From Jaltomata sinuosa (taxonomy: Eukaryota; Streptophyta; Magnoliopsida; Solanales; Solanaceae), in NCBI GenBank assembly GCA_003996215.1, contig QJPP01007581.1:310001-374000 (forward strand): a stretch of 64,000 nucleotides of DNA, in the 5' to 3' direction. Of the stretch, positions 45,283-56,489 are shown in pieces. Under the pieces are notes generated by a model. That model saw only the letters and a program-made list of their open reading frames with translations. It was not told where the DNA came from and searched no databases. How positions within the stretch are numbered: position 1 is the first letter of the stretch; each line of letters starts with the position of its first letter. The position numbers were made by a program, and so were the translations under genes.

Positions 45283-47746
45283 TGGATCTATCTCAAAAAA
45301 ATCCTGTAAAAAAGGTATTATTTCAAGAACAAAAAGTTATGTGAAGGGTAAAATAGGTAGTGGTTCTTCTAGTTCTTCTCTCTGCCCTGCTCTTCCTCAA
45401 ATTAGATTTAATACAGATGAATTTACGCATGTTAATGAAACTAATTTTCCATTACTACGGATATCCCTATTCCCAACGAAGCTTATGAAAGAATGTATAA
45501 TGATTTAGAAGATGAATTAAATGAAGAAGTAGAAATGCATGAGGATGATGATTTAGAAGAAACTGATACACCGACTAGTCCCTTTATTGCCCCCGCCCCC
45601 ACTATTCCCCAAGCTCCAACTCAGGATAATCCTCAAGTTAGAGTTGATCTTCCCCCTATTGCTCCAGTGAGGGGTAAGACCAAACCACAACGTCCTTTAA
45701 AATCAGCTGTGTGGAAATTTTGTTTTTTAAATGAAGAAAAAACTGTGTCTACGTGTCGTATTTGTAAACAAAGTTGGAAATATGTATCTGGTGCTAGTGG
45801 AGGTTCGACTGGGGGGTTAAAAACTCATTTGCTTAAGAAACATCCGAGAGAGTGGCAAGCATATCTAGCTAGTCAAGGTGATGCTGGCTCTAGCGTTGGA
45901 CCTTCTGTTGGCGGGTCAAACATGATTCAAACTTCACTAAATCCTTCAAACCCTGTTGGTCATGTTTCACAACGGCCCTATAATAGGGACCGTGATCGTG
46001 AAAATTTTGCTAAAATGGTTGTTGTTTGTGGTTTGCCTTTTAATTTTGGAGAACATGATGGTTTTATAAGATATATTCGGGATACATTTTATCCCAGTTT
46101 TGAAGGTATTACAAGAAGCATGGTAAAAAGAGATATTTTTGAATTTTATGAAAAACATATGCAATATCTTCGTAAATATTTTTATCTGATGGATTGTAGG
46201 GCTTCTATTACCACTGATATGGGTCGTAGTCCTAACGGATTTGATTATTTAACTGTTACTGCACATTGGATTGATTATAAATGGATAATGCAAAAAAGAA
46301 TTATCGCTTATAAAATTTGTGAACACAAAAAAACTGGTACTTATATTGCTTCAAATGTGTTAAAAATTTTACAACGTTTTTATCTTACTGATATGATTAG
46401 TATTACTTTTAGATAATGCTTTTGCTAATTTAAATGCTATGACTATGCTAGAAACTAGACTTTGTCCAATTAGTAAATATGCTTTTCATATCAAATGTGG
46501 TGCACATATATTAAATTTAGTTGTGAAAGATGGTATTAGGGTATTTGATAGTTGTATTGATAAAGTTGAAAATGCAATTTTTTAGATTTTTCATATAAAT
46601 AATAATAGTAGAATTCAACAATATAAAGATTTTTGTAAATTGTGTGAAGTTCCATTTAGAAAAGTTCCAAAGCATGTTAAAACTAGATGGAATTCTTTTT
46701 ATGAAATGCTTGAAGTTGCTTATAAGTATAAAAAGCCTATTACTATGATGTTTAATAGTCATAATGCTTATCCTGATGATAAACTTGCGGACAGTGATTG
46801 GTATGCAGTAGAAGCACTTAAAATCTTTTTAAAATCATTTTTTGATGCTACCACAATTTTTTCTGGAACATATTATCCTACTATTAGTGAAATTTTAATA
46901 CATATTTGGAATATTTCATGCATTTTTGCTATCTATAAACAAAATTCATATTTTAAATATTCTATTGAAGCTATGATTAAAAAATTTAAAAAATATTTTT
47001 TTCCTATTCCACAAATTTATTTAACTGCAATTCTTTTAAACCCGGAATATAAAGAAGTTGGTGCAAAAGCTTTAGTTACAGAAATTTATACTAATTTAAA
47101 TATTTCACCACAAGAAACACCGGATTTAATAACATGTCAAGATAGTATTAAAATTTGGGCTAAGGAAATGTATGACAAATATACTGTGACCTTAGAAAAT
47201 CTTGATCATGCCCCTCAAACTTCTACGTCGAGATCAGGTGTCCATGGTAAAGCAAGATCACAACTTGGTCTTGATTTTTCTAATAAGTGTGAATTTTCTA
47301 AGTATCTTGAACAGAGTGTTGATAATATTCCAACTACGGATGGCATACCACAACTATTGGACTGGTGGAAATGTCGTGAAGAACTCTTTCCAAAACTTAG
47401 CAAGATGGTGAGAGACGTGCTAGTTATTCAAGGATCATCAGTTGCTTCGGAGCAAGCTTTTAGCGCGGCAAGATTTCAAATTGGAGACCATAGATATTTT
47501 TTAGCAGAAGACAATTTGGAGGTATTGGTGTTGTTTAGAGATTGGATCAACGCCGAGCGAAGAAACGTTGGAAGACCAAAGTTGCAAAAAGTAGCAGAAC
47601 AAGCCATAGATAACCTCATTGGATTTGATAGTGATGATGGCGCTGAACTTGAAGATCGTCAAGCAGCTTTACCAGGAATTGAGGTTGAAGAAGCTGAAAC
47701 TTTACAAAGTTTAGAAGATAAATTTATAAATCTATACAACTATTAG
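45283..47746 (+). pseudogene. hAT transposase, copy 2
   Basis: Best preserved of the three. A 1-bp loss in the A-run at about 45295 and another indel near 45455 break the N terminus. 45493-46416: acidic region, BED finger (KSAVWKFCF, CRICKQSW, LKTHLLKKH), NFGEHDGFIRYIRDTFYPSF, ITTDMGRSPNGFDYLTVTAH. Frameshift near 46395 at the SIT(L)DN motif; TAG in place of Trp near 46583. 46640-47746 is an open 368-residue stretch: FRKVPKHVKTRWNSFYEMLE, ITMMFNSHNAYPDD, TAILLNPEYKEVGAKAL, then the dimerisation domain DWWKCREELFPKLSKMVRDV, SSVASEQAFSAARFQIGDH, and the end FINLYNY. Copies 1-3 all read DMGRS where most hAT transposases have D-x-W near the first catalytic Asp. Confidence 0.88.
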
Positions 47747-47760
47747 TATTACATTCGAGG

Positions 47761-47865
47761 CTTAGTTGAAACAGAACCCTTCCTAGAAGGTGGCTGCGTA
47801 AATTAGGCGCGCTTAGTTGAAACAGAACCCTTCCTAGAAGGTGGCTGCGTAAATTAGGCGCTTTA
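47761..47865. repeat. 51-bp tandem duplication in hAT copy 2
   Basis: Same two-unit duplication as in copy 1 (34262-34361), on the other strand. Confidence 0.95.
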
Positions 47866-48659
47866 CAAATAGTTGAAAATTGTAATATTAGTTTGAAATT
47901 TTGAATAAATTGGATTATTTTTTAATTTCTATCATTGTTTTATACTTTTATAGTTTTATACTTTTATTCATTGAAAACATAAACTAATAAATTGAAAACT
48001 TAAAAAAATAAAAAAATAAACAACAAACTTATAAATTGAAAACTTAAAAAAATAAACTAAAACATAAACTAATAGACTTCAAAACATAAACTTATAAATT
48101 GAAAACTTAAAAAAATAAAAAACTTTAAACAAACTAAAACATTTCAAATATATAACTTAGAAAATATATATAAACTATAAACTTAATCAAACTTCAATTA
48201 AAATAAATAAAACTTATAAATTAAAAAAACTTTAAAAAACAAAAACTTTAACAAACTAATAAACTTCAAATATAATTTATATAAGTTATAAAATTTTAAA
48301 TCATAATTAACTATTTCACTTTTAAGTTATAAGTTATAAAAACTTTTAAGTTATAAGTTATAAAAACATTTAAGTTATAAGTTATCACTTGAAAATTAAG
48401 TTTGAAATTCAAAATGTAATTCAAAATTAAAAAATTAAAAAAAAAAAAACCATTCTGGTAAACCGGTCCGGCCCATTCCGGTACGATACCGATCCATTCC
48501 GATTTAAACCAGAATGAGATGGAATCCGGTTTCCATACCGGTTGAACCGGTCCGGTTCATTCCGGTACCGGTCACCATTCCGGTACTGGCCGTACCGGTC
48601 AGGTCCGGTACCGGTCTGTTCCGGTCCGGCCATCCCATTCCGGTCCGGCGGCCACTCTT

Positions 48660-49160
48660 AGTATAATGAATGAAATGGATATCTTGGTATAATTTTCGAG
48701 AAAAATTTAGAGTATAAAATTTGAAAAGGAAAATTTATTTGGTGATAAAAGTTCATTCTCATGATTACTAAGATTAAATAGTAATGAAGTATTAAGTTTA
48801 TGTGCTGGCTTAGACCTTTCTCCATATCGGATAAATTCAATACAAGTTACTACGTATTTAATCGCTAGTTTGATAATCTGTGTTAACTCTCCTAAACTGA
48901 GTAATATATGATTAGATCAATGTAACTAGGGTTTTGATTTTTACTTGACTTAAACTAACAGTATACTCTCCATCTGAGTTAGGTCTGTAAAAGTTTATGG
49001 ATCGGAGTTAATAGTCGGTCATTATATATGTATATTGCATGAGTAGTTCTCCAATCCCATCGATTGCCTATTTGAGATGCACGAATGTAAATGTATGTGA
49101 TGAGTTTGAATTTAATTATTTAATAGTTATATGACTGTTTTGCTGATCTATTGTAAAAAA
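48660..49160 (+). repeat. copia 5' LTR part and leader
   Basis: Non-coding, matches 39870-40380. No convincing primer binding site was found. Confidence 0.55.
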
Positions 49161-49970
49161 ATATTCAATCTCAGATTTAATATGTTTTCTTTTACTTCTC
49201 TTAGCACTATTATGAGTCAAAATAAATTTGAGGGTCATAACTTTATTGAGAAAGGTTCTACTTCTAAACCGAAAGGTGAAAAGAAGAAGAAAAGAACTCA
49301 CAACGCTAAGAAAGTTGTAGCTCTAACTGGAGAGGTGAAAAAGCCTAACGGCAAGTGTTTTCATTGCAAGAAGTTAGGCCATTGGAGGACACATTGTCCA
49401 ATTTTCTTAGCCAAGCATAAAAAAAAGTTAGATAACTCACTTTCACTTGTCGTTGAAACGTGCTTAGCGGCTGTTTCTACCACATAATGGTGTGTAGATT
49501 CAGGAGCCACTGTTCACATCTGCACTACTATGCAGGGGTTTCAAGAAATGCGCAAGTTGATTAGAGGTGAAGTTACTGCTTTTCAAGCAGATGGCTCAGC
49601 AGCTCCAGCTTTAGCATTAGGAAATATTAGTATTTCGTTTGGTAGTGGTAGAGTTTTAATTTTAAAAGACGCATTATATGCACCTGTTGTTAGAAGAAAT
49701 TTGATTTCAGTTTCTAGAGCTTTAAGAGATGGTTATGATGTTAATTTTTCTGATAACGATTGTGTTATTAGCTATAACAAATATTTTATCTCTGATGTTA
49801 CATTCATTGATGGTCTTTTTATTATTAATGTCTCTCCTGAAGTGCAACAAACTATTGAACTGAATAATGTTAACATTTTCAATAAAAGAAAACGATCTTC
49901 TGAATTTAATGAGATCTATTTATGACACTTACGTCTATGTCATATAAATCTAGATAGGATTTCAAGGTTG
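49161..49970 (+). pseudogene. copia gag remnant and protease
   Basis: After MFSFTSLSTIMSQNKFEGHN comes the Lys-rich segment and CFHCKKLGHWRTHC (C-x2-C-x4-H-x4-C), so the ~200-residue capsid core is missing. A TAA precedes WCVDSGATVHICTTM, the protease active site (DSGA). Then FGSGRVLILKDALYAPVVRR, NLISVSRALRDGYDVNFSDN and DGLFIINVSPEVQQ, ending at a TGA after EIYL (in place of Trp in the usual YLWHLRLGH). Confidence 0.85.
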
Positions 49971-50815
49971 GTTTGAGATGGACCTTTAGGTTCAGTAAAA
50001 GTGGAGGCACTACCAACATGTGAATCCTGTTTAGAAGGAAAAATGAGTAAGAGACCTTTTCCCTCAAAAGGAAATAGAGCCAATGATAAATTAGAGTTAA
50101 TTCATTCTGATTTGTGTGGCTCGATGAACATTCAAGCGAGAGGTGGTTATGAGTATTTCATGACTTTCACTGATGACTACTCAAAATATGGATATATTTA
50201 TTTGTTGCGCCTAAGTCTGAATGCTTTGAGAAATTCAAAGAGTTTAAGATAGAAACGGAGAAGCGACATGAAAAATGTATCATGTCACTGCGATCTGATC
50301 GTGATGGCGAATACCTCTCTACAGAGTTCATTAGTTACTTATCAGAACAAAGAATTATGTATCAAATGTCTGCACCTAGAACGCCATAACAGAATAGTGT
50401 AGCAGAAAGAGAAAATCAGACTCTTTTAGAAATGGTTAGATCTATAATGAGTTACTCTCATTTGCCTTTTTCATTTTGGGGATATGCATTAGAAATTACA
50501 AATTATATTTTGAACTTGGTTCCTTCTAAGTCTGTACTTGTGACAACCGTAGAACTGTGGAATGGGCACAAACCTAGTCTGAAACATGTTCGAATTTGGG
50601 GATGTCCAGCACATGTGCTAAAAGCGAAGACAGAAAAATTAGAACCAAGAATAGAAGTTTGTGTTTTTATTGGGTACCCTAAAGGAACAAAAGGTGGTCT
50701 GTTTTATAATCCTAAAGAAAAGAAGGTTATTGTAAGTACAAATGTCAAGTTTCTAGAAAAGAATTTTTTAACAAACCGCGTTCCTAGAAGTAAACTAATT
50801 TTATGAAAATTAAGC
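49971..50815 (+). pseudogene. copia integrase
   Basis: Zinc-binding approach HLRLCHINLDRISRL and CESCLEGKMSKRPF, then catalytic core: ELIHSDLCGSMN (first Asp), SLRSDRDGEYLSTEF (second Asp), NSVAERENQTLLEMVRSIMS (Glu), SFWGYALEITNYILNLVPSK. Later WNGHKPSLKHVRIWGCPAHV and RIEVCVFIGYPKGTKG. Broken by a 1-bp loss near 50208 (shared with the left-arm copy) and by a stop in TP-stop-QNS near 50389 (Gln to stop). Ends near a stop after RSKLIL. Confidence 0.88.
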
Positions 50816-51170
50816 AAAGAGATAATGAATCAAAATCAATCTACTGACTATAATAAAAATCAAATTCAAATCCCAAATGTTATAATTAACATACCATAGA
50901 ATTTTAATAGTAGGGCAGATGTTAATAAACATACAGTTTCATGAGTACAAGTTTTAAAAAATTCATTGCATCAAAGTAGTGGAAGTAGTATTGAGGAAAT
51001 TGCACTAGAGGAAGAAGTTATTGATATTCCCACACCGCAAGATGCTTAGGATAACAAAGAGACTCAAGATCCTTTAAATGTTGTGGTTCAACCACAAGAT
51101 CATACTAGTTCCCCTTCAGTTGTACCTGTAGTGCCTCGTCGTAGTGGAAGAGAGAAAATAAAACCACTTT
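50816..51170 (+). other. copia linker between integrase and RT
   Basis: Low-complexity Asn/Gln-rich reading (NQNQSTDYNKNQ) with stops, followed by a Pro-rich RR-type end (VVPVVPRRSGRE) that usually precedes RT in copia elements. Confidence 0.6.
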
Positions 51171-52214
51171 GATATGCACTCTTGGGAGAGTCTTTTGACA
51201 GAATCCCTGAAGAGTTGAATATCGAACCGTGAATTACGATGAAGCACTACAGGATAAAGATGCAGAAAAATAAATTATTGCTATGAAATCAGAAATAGAG
51301 TCCATGTATTCCAATAAAGTCTGGGATCTTATAGAACCACCTGTAGATGGAGTCAAACCCATTGGATGAAAGTGGATCTATAAGAAAGGAGAGGAGTAGA
51401 CGAAAAAGTGCAAACTTATAAAGCTAGGCTTGTTGCAAAAGGATTTACTCAGAAAGAAGGGATCGATTATGAGGAAACTTTTTCGCCAGTAGCCATGCTT
51501 AAGTCTATTAGAATTCTCTTATTCATTGCTACTCATTATGATTATGAGATTTGGAAAATGGATGTCAAGACAACTTTCCATAATGGATGTCTTGATGAAA
51601 GCATTTTTATGCGACAACCAGACGATTTCATTCAAAAAGGTCAAGAACACGTGTTTTGCAAGCTTAAAAGATCCATTTATGGATTAAAGCAAGATTCTAG
51701 GACATAGAACACTTGTTTTGACAATGCGATTAAAACTTTTAGCTTTGAGCAATGTCATGATGAACCTTGTGTGTACAAAAAGTGGAATGGGGATAAAGTG
51801 GTGTTTCTGATATTGTATATAGATGATATCTTGCTTATAGAAAATAATATGGGCTTGTTGAATTCAGTTAAGGAATGGTTGTTCGGTAATTTTGATATGA
51901 AGGATTTGAGAGAAGATGCTCACATCCTTGGGATTAAGGTTCTACGTGATCGCAAGAAAAATATGTTAGGCTTATCTCAAGCTCTTTATATTGATACTAT
52001 TCTTACCAGGTTCAACATGCATGATTCCAAGAAAGGATTTCTACCATTCAGACATGGAATTTCTCTATCTAAGGATCAATGTCCTAAGACAGATGAGGAG
52101 ACAGAAAACATGAAGGCAGTTCCTTATGCATCAGCTGTAGGAAGCCTCATGTATGCTATGTTATGTTCTAGACCTGATATCTGTTTTGTTCTAGGCATGG
52201 TTAGAAGATTTTAG
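51171..52214 (+). pseudogene. copia reverse transcriptase
   Basis: Visible in order: ALLGESFDRIPEELN, NYDEALQDKDAEK, stop, IIAMKSEIESMYSNKVWDL, VDGVKPIG-stop-KWIYKK, YKARLVAKGFTQKEGIDYEE, TFSPVAMLKSIRILL, WKMDVKTTFHNGCLDESIFM, CKLKRSIYGLKQDSRT, stop (Trp), then YIDD at 51816-51827 (LYIDDILLIEN), then FDMKDLREDAHILGIKV, YASAVGSLMYAMLCSRPDIC. The catalytic YIDD is intact. MDVKTTFHNG differs from the usual MDVKTAFLNG. At least four stops plus a frameshift after VRRF. Confidence 0.88.
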
Positions 52215-52800
52215 TCTAACCCTGGGAGAACACTGGACGAAAGTTAAGCATGTAATCAAGTACCTGAAATGGACTAGGGATTATATGTTGGTCTACCATT
52301 CGAATGATTTGGTGCCAATAGGGTACATAGACTCAGATTTTCAGTATGATAAGGACTCCAGAAAGTCAACCTCTGAAAATGTGTCTACTTTGGGAGGTGC
52401 AACCATTGTTTGGAGGAGCATCAAGCAAACTTGTGTTGCTGATTCCACCATGAAAGCCGAGTATGTAGCAGCCTATGAGGAAGCTAAGGAGGCAGTATGG
52501 CTCAGAAACTTTCTAAAAGACTTGGTGGTAGTCCCTGCGATAGAAGACCCACTTACTATTTATTGTGACAATAGTAGTGCAGTTGCAAATTCGAAGGAAC
52601 CACAAAGTCATAAGAAGGAAAAATAAATTGAGCGTAAGTAACATTTGACGCGAGACATAGTACAGAGAGGAAATGTGATGGTTGCGAAAATTGCATCAGA
52701 AAATAACCAGGCAGATCCTCTCACAAAAGCTTTCCCCCAAAAGCCTTTTGATAGGCATGTAGAAGAAATGAGTATTAGAGTTGTGTGTGCATGGTTATGA
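52215..52800 (+). pseudogene. copia RNase H
   Basis: Follows RT after a frameshift. HWTKVKHVIKYLKWTRDYML (about 52233), then GYIDSDFQYDKDSRKSTSEN, LGGATIVWRSIKQTCVADST, MKAEYVAAYEEAKEAVWLRN, YCDNSSAVANSKEPQSHKK, stop at 52624, then NQADPLTKAFPQKPF and a final stop near 52798. D-E-D residues (IDSD, AEY, CDNSSA) are present. Confidence 0.85.
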
Positions 52801-52804
52801 ATCT

Positions 52805-52815
52805 AAGTGGGAGAT
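52805..52815 (+). promoter_or_regulatory. copia polypurine tract
   Basis: aagtgggagat immediately before the LTR start TGTTAGAA; the expected plus-strand primer site. Confidence 0.75.
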
Positions 52816-53377
52816 TGTTAGAATATACTATTAACCATGAGTTTTGCAATAGTATTATTTATTGAATGATTGTTTATTCATTTATTTAATTCAATAAAGT
52901 GTTACATTAAATAGATCATTTTGTCATATATGTGTCCTCAACTTATATAGTAGATGATTTGGTGTATAGTTTAGGCTTATGCATAGAAGATTAAATCATC
53001 GGTTCTTATAAGTTAAAGCTATAGTTCACAATCGTAGATGGAAATTTGGACAAACCATCAAAATAATTGTAGCACGAGATTAAAAGTAATTTATCTTGAT
53101 TACGAGAATGGTATAGTTCTAACTTCTCGTACTAGTGCATTTTGTATGCATTGAACATGATCGAGTAGAGATAGATGTTTTAGACTGATTGATAAAAACA
53201 TATTCTCTAAACTATTAAATGTACTTATATTCTCAATCTTGATATAACTATTATGAACTGTATATATTAATTATCATTTTGATTTATTAAAAGGTCAGAT
53301 CCTGAGATGGGTCAATATGCCTGATCTATTGGATGATAATAATATATATTGGTGAAATAATAAGTTAGTTGAGCGCC
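52816..53377 (+). repeat. copia 3' LTR, truncated
   Basis: Begins TGTTAGAATATACTATTAACC. Sequence continues to 'aataagttagttgagcgcc', where homology to the hAT 3' region (taatattacaatttacaac) begins. The 3' end of the LTR is missing. Confidence 0.7.
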
Positions 53378-55154
53378 TAATATTACAATTTACAACTATT
53401 AGTAAAGCGCCTAATTTACGCAGACACCTTCTAGGAAGGGTTCTGTTTCAACTAAGCCTCGAATGTAATACTAATAGTTGTATAGATTTATAAATTTATC
53501 TTCTAAACTTTGTAAAGTTTCAGCTTCTTCAACCTCAATTCCTGGTAAATCTGCTAGACGATCTTCAAGTTCAGCGCCATCATCACTATCAAATCCAATG
53601 AGGTTATCTATGGCTTGTTCTGCTACTTTTTGAAACTTTGGTCTTCCAACGTTTCTTCGTTCGGCGTTGATCCAATCTCTAAACAACACCGATACCTCCA
53701 AACTGTCTTCTGCTAAGGAATATCTATGGTCTCCAATTTGAAATCTTGCCATGCTAAAAGCTTGCTCCAAAGCAACTGATGATCCTTGAATAACTAGAAC
53801 GTCTCTCACCATCTTGCTAAGTTTTGGAAAGAGTTCTTCACGACATTTCCACCAGTCCAATAGCTGTGGTATGCCATCTGTAGTTGGAATATTATCAACA
53901 CCCTGTTCAAGATACTTAGAAAATTCACACTTATTAGAAAAATCAAGACCAAGTTGTGATCTTGCTTTACCATGGACACCTGATCTCGACGTAGAAGTTT
54001 GAGGGGCATGATGAAGATTTTCTAAGGTCACAGTATATTTGTCATACATTTCCTTAGCCCAAATTTTAATACTATCTTGACATGTTATTAAATTGGGTGT
54101 TTCTTGTGGTGAAATATTTAAATTAGTATAAATTTCTCTAACTAAAGCTTTTGCACCAACTTCTTTATATTCCGGGTTAAAAAGAATTGCAGTTAAATAA
54201 ATTTGTGGAATAGGAAATAAATATTTTTTAAATTTTTTAATCATAGCTTCAATAGAATATTTAAAATATGAATTTTGTTTATAGATAGCAAAAATGCATG
54301 AAATATTCCAAATATGTATTAAAATTTCACTAATAGCAGGATAATATGTTCTAGAAAAAAATTTGATAGCATCAAAAAATAATTTTAAAAAGATTTTAAG
54401 TGCTTCTATTGCATCCCAATCACTGTCCGCAAGTTTATCATCAGGATAAGCATTATGACTATTAAACATAATAGTAATAGGCTTTTTATACTTATAAGCA
54501 ACTTCAAGAATTTCATAAAAAGAATTTCATCTAGTTTTAACATGCTTTGGAACTTTTCTAAATGGAACTTCACACAATTTACAAAAATCTTTATATTGTT
54601 GAATTCTACTATTATTATTCATATGAAAAATCCAAAAAATTGCATTTTCAACTTTATCAATACAACTATCAAATACCCTAATACCATCTTTCACAACTAA
54701 ATTTAATATATGTGCACCACATTTGATATGAAAAGCATATTTACTAATTGGACAAAGTGTAGTTTCTACCATAGTCATAACATTTAAATTAGCAGAAACA
54801 TTACCTAAAGTAATACTAATCACTTTATCAGTAAGATAAAAACGTTGTAAAATTTTTAACACACTTGAAGCAATATAAGTACCAATTTTTTTGTGTTCAC
54901 AAATTTTATAAGCAATAATTCTTTTTTGCATTATCCATTTATAATCAATTCAATGTGCAGTAACAGTTAAATAATCAAATCCGTTAGGACTACAACCCAT
55001 ATCAGTGGTAATAGAAGCCCTACAATCCATCAGATAAAAATATGTACGAAGATATTGCATATGTTCCGGTCACCGGCCGGTACCATTCCGTTCCATCCCG
55101 GTACAGGTATGGACCGGAATGGTACCGGTCCGTACCGGTCCGGCGGCCACTCTT
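53378..55154 (-). mobile_element. hAT transposon copy 3, truncated and internally deleted
   Basis: Same family and orientation as copy 1. The left ~750 bp are missing (starts at the equivalent of 34232). The transposase is read from about 55060 down to 53471 (end FINLYNY with an intact TAG): 54931-54527 has ITLGNVSAN, where copy 1 has ITLDNASAN, so the second catalytic Asp is Gly; 54469-53471 is an open 332-residue stretch with DWWKCREELFPKLSKMVRDV and SSVALEQAFSMARFQIGDHR. A deletion joins the equivalent of 35972 to 37472, removing the BED finger and N terminus; GTT is shared at both sides of the joint. The right end CCGGCGGCCACTCTT is intact. Only one unit of the 51-bp repeat is present. 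Confidence 0.88.
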
Positions 55155-55496
55155 AATTAGGCCTAACATAACTTTAAAGGTTAATTCAGAAGGTGAGAAT
55201 CGACTAAAAGAATCATGGGAGACTCTATTTGGTCTCTACTATTAGAGTTGTATTTTTTTTAAAATATTTAGTATCTATTCAGTTTATCAAACATCAGACA
55301 AAAACATACTTGAGTATAATTTTTCTCCTTTTTTTTTCTTTTCACTTTAGTTGTTGTACAATAGTGCTCTTCAAAATAGTAATTGAAGTATAATGCTTTA
55401 AAGAAATGGGTCTTAAATTTCAAACATTAAAAGTGAGTTCAAATCAAGTGATTGTTGTTGATAAAAAATTTAAAAATATTGACAAATTATTATTGC
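55155..55496. repeat. shared flank, copy 3
   Basis: Direct copy of 37594-37936. No gene seen in it. Confidence 0.9.
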
Positions 55497-56489
55497 TGTA
55501 AAATAAATTTAATAAAGGGGGAGGGGGGAGGGAAGGGTGAATTGTCCTTTTTCGAATTCCTTAGTCGACTACTTAGAATAAGCAGTCGGCTATCAAGTAG
55601 AAATACAACAATTAAAATAGCAGTGAATGAAAGTGCATAAAGTAAAGATGACACCAAATGTTTTATACTGGTTGAGATCCAAATGGATCTTAGTCCAGTC
55701 ACCTTAAGTTGCAAGAGATGTCTCTACTAGTTCTTTTGGTGTTTTCAGTGTTTACAAGTTTGAGAGTATAACTACTAAATTTACACTCAGATTTTCTTTT
55801 TCATTCTCTGTTGATACAAAGCCTCGCCAACTATATTTTTTTTTCTCCTCTTTTTTTCAGTACGCAGTAAAAATTAGAGTATTACAATGCTTAATAAAAT
55901 TAGAGCAAAGAGCTAAAAATTGATAGAGGCATATTGTATAAACTTCTTCGTTCTTCAATGACTTTTAAATACTTGGTAGGGGTCATTTGAAGATCTTGAT
56001 GAAGAGAGTAACTCAAGAGACTTAATCCTTGCAATAAGGATGTGGAATATCCTTATTTCTAAGAATAAGGTTGGACCAATGAGGTGGTCCTCTTTGCCTT
56101 GTAGATGTGCCTTGATTGAGCCGAGATCTTTTCTTCTAGAATAGTACTTGTTGCTTTATTCTTTTTATTTTTTGACAAAATTCTTTCCTTCTAGGATAGT
56201 ACTTGATACTTGATCTATTTTTTTTCTTTAAATTTAGATTGACTTATGCAAATTCGATCTTCATTTCTTCATTTATGGCTTGATACTTGATCTCCTTTCC
56301 TTTCATGATTTCTTAATGACTCATGACAGTCAGAGAGATCTCTTTCTTCTTTGATCATGGATCAATAAAAGCTTCCTAATGATTTTTCTTTTGTGCTTGA
56401 TACTTGTTTTCTTTTTCGTAAGTGCTGCTTGATCATGCCTTGATTTTTGCAATGTAAATTGTTATTCATTAAAATCATAATATTTATCA
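55497..56489 (-). repeat. SIRE-like 3' LTR, copy 3
   Basis: 993 bp, minus strand TGATAAATATTATG...TTTTACA. Very similar to the two LTR copies in the palindrome arms. Confidence 0.85.

Larger units (their letters stand above)
33479..48659. repeat. giant inverted repeat (~7.1-kb arms, ~0.86-kb spacer)
   Basis: Left arm 33479-40675 and right arm 41540-48659 are inverted copies. Left and right positions sum to about 82217 near the centre: for example the copia gag start at 40341 pairs with 41876, and the SIRE LTR 37937-38926 pairs with 43291-44279. Order outward from the centre: copia 5' fragment, envelope-like ORF part, SIRE LTR, ~340-bp flank, hAT transposon. Sampled 50-bp stretches differ at 0-2 positions. 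Outer ends coincide with hAT termini on both sides. Confidence 0.93.
44622..48659 (+). mobile_element. hAT transposon copy 2
   Basis: Inverted relative to copy 1. Ends AAGAGCGGCCGCCGGACG and CCGGTCCGGCGGCCACTCTT. Carries the same ACCGG-rich ends, C-rich tract (44884-44935), hairpin sequence and 51-bp duplication. No matching 8-bp duplication: left flank gcctaatt, right flank agtataat. The right end abuts copia LTR sequence directly. Confidence 0.88.
48660..53377 (+). mobile_element. Bianca-like Ty1/copia element, 5' LTR truncated
   Basis: Domain order gag zinc knuckle - protease - integrase - RT - RNase H, as in Ty1/copia. 3' LTR starts TGTTAGAATATAC at 52816 after the purine tract. The 5' end is cut at the hAT terminus, the 3' end is cut at 53377 by a hAT fragment. 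The lineage name is a guess from the sequence style. Parallel copy of 39870-41497 for its first 1.6 kb. Confidence 0.8.

Noticed and set aside
33479..48659. Palindrome as a pure assembly artefact
   Set aside because: Arms differ by scattered single-base changes, by private frameshifts and by the (gaccg)n expansion, so they are not one read duplicated; confirmation by long reads is still the decisive test.
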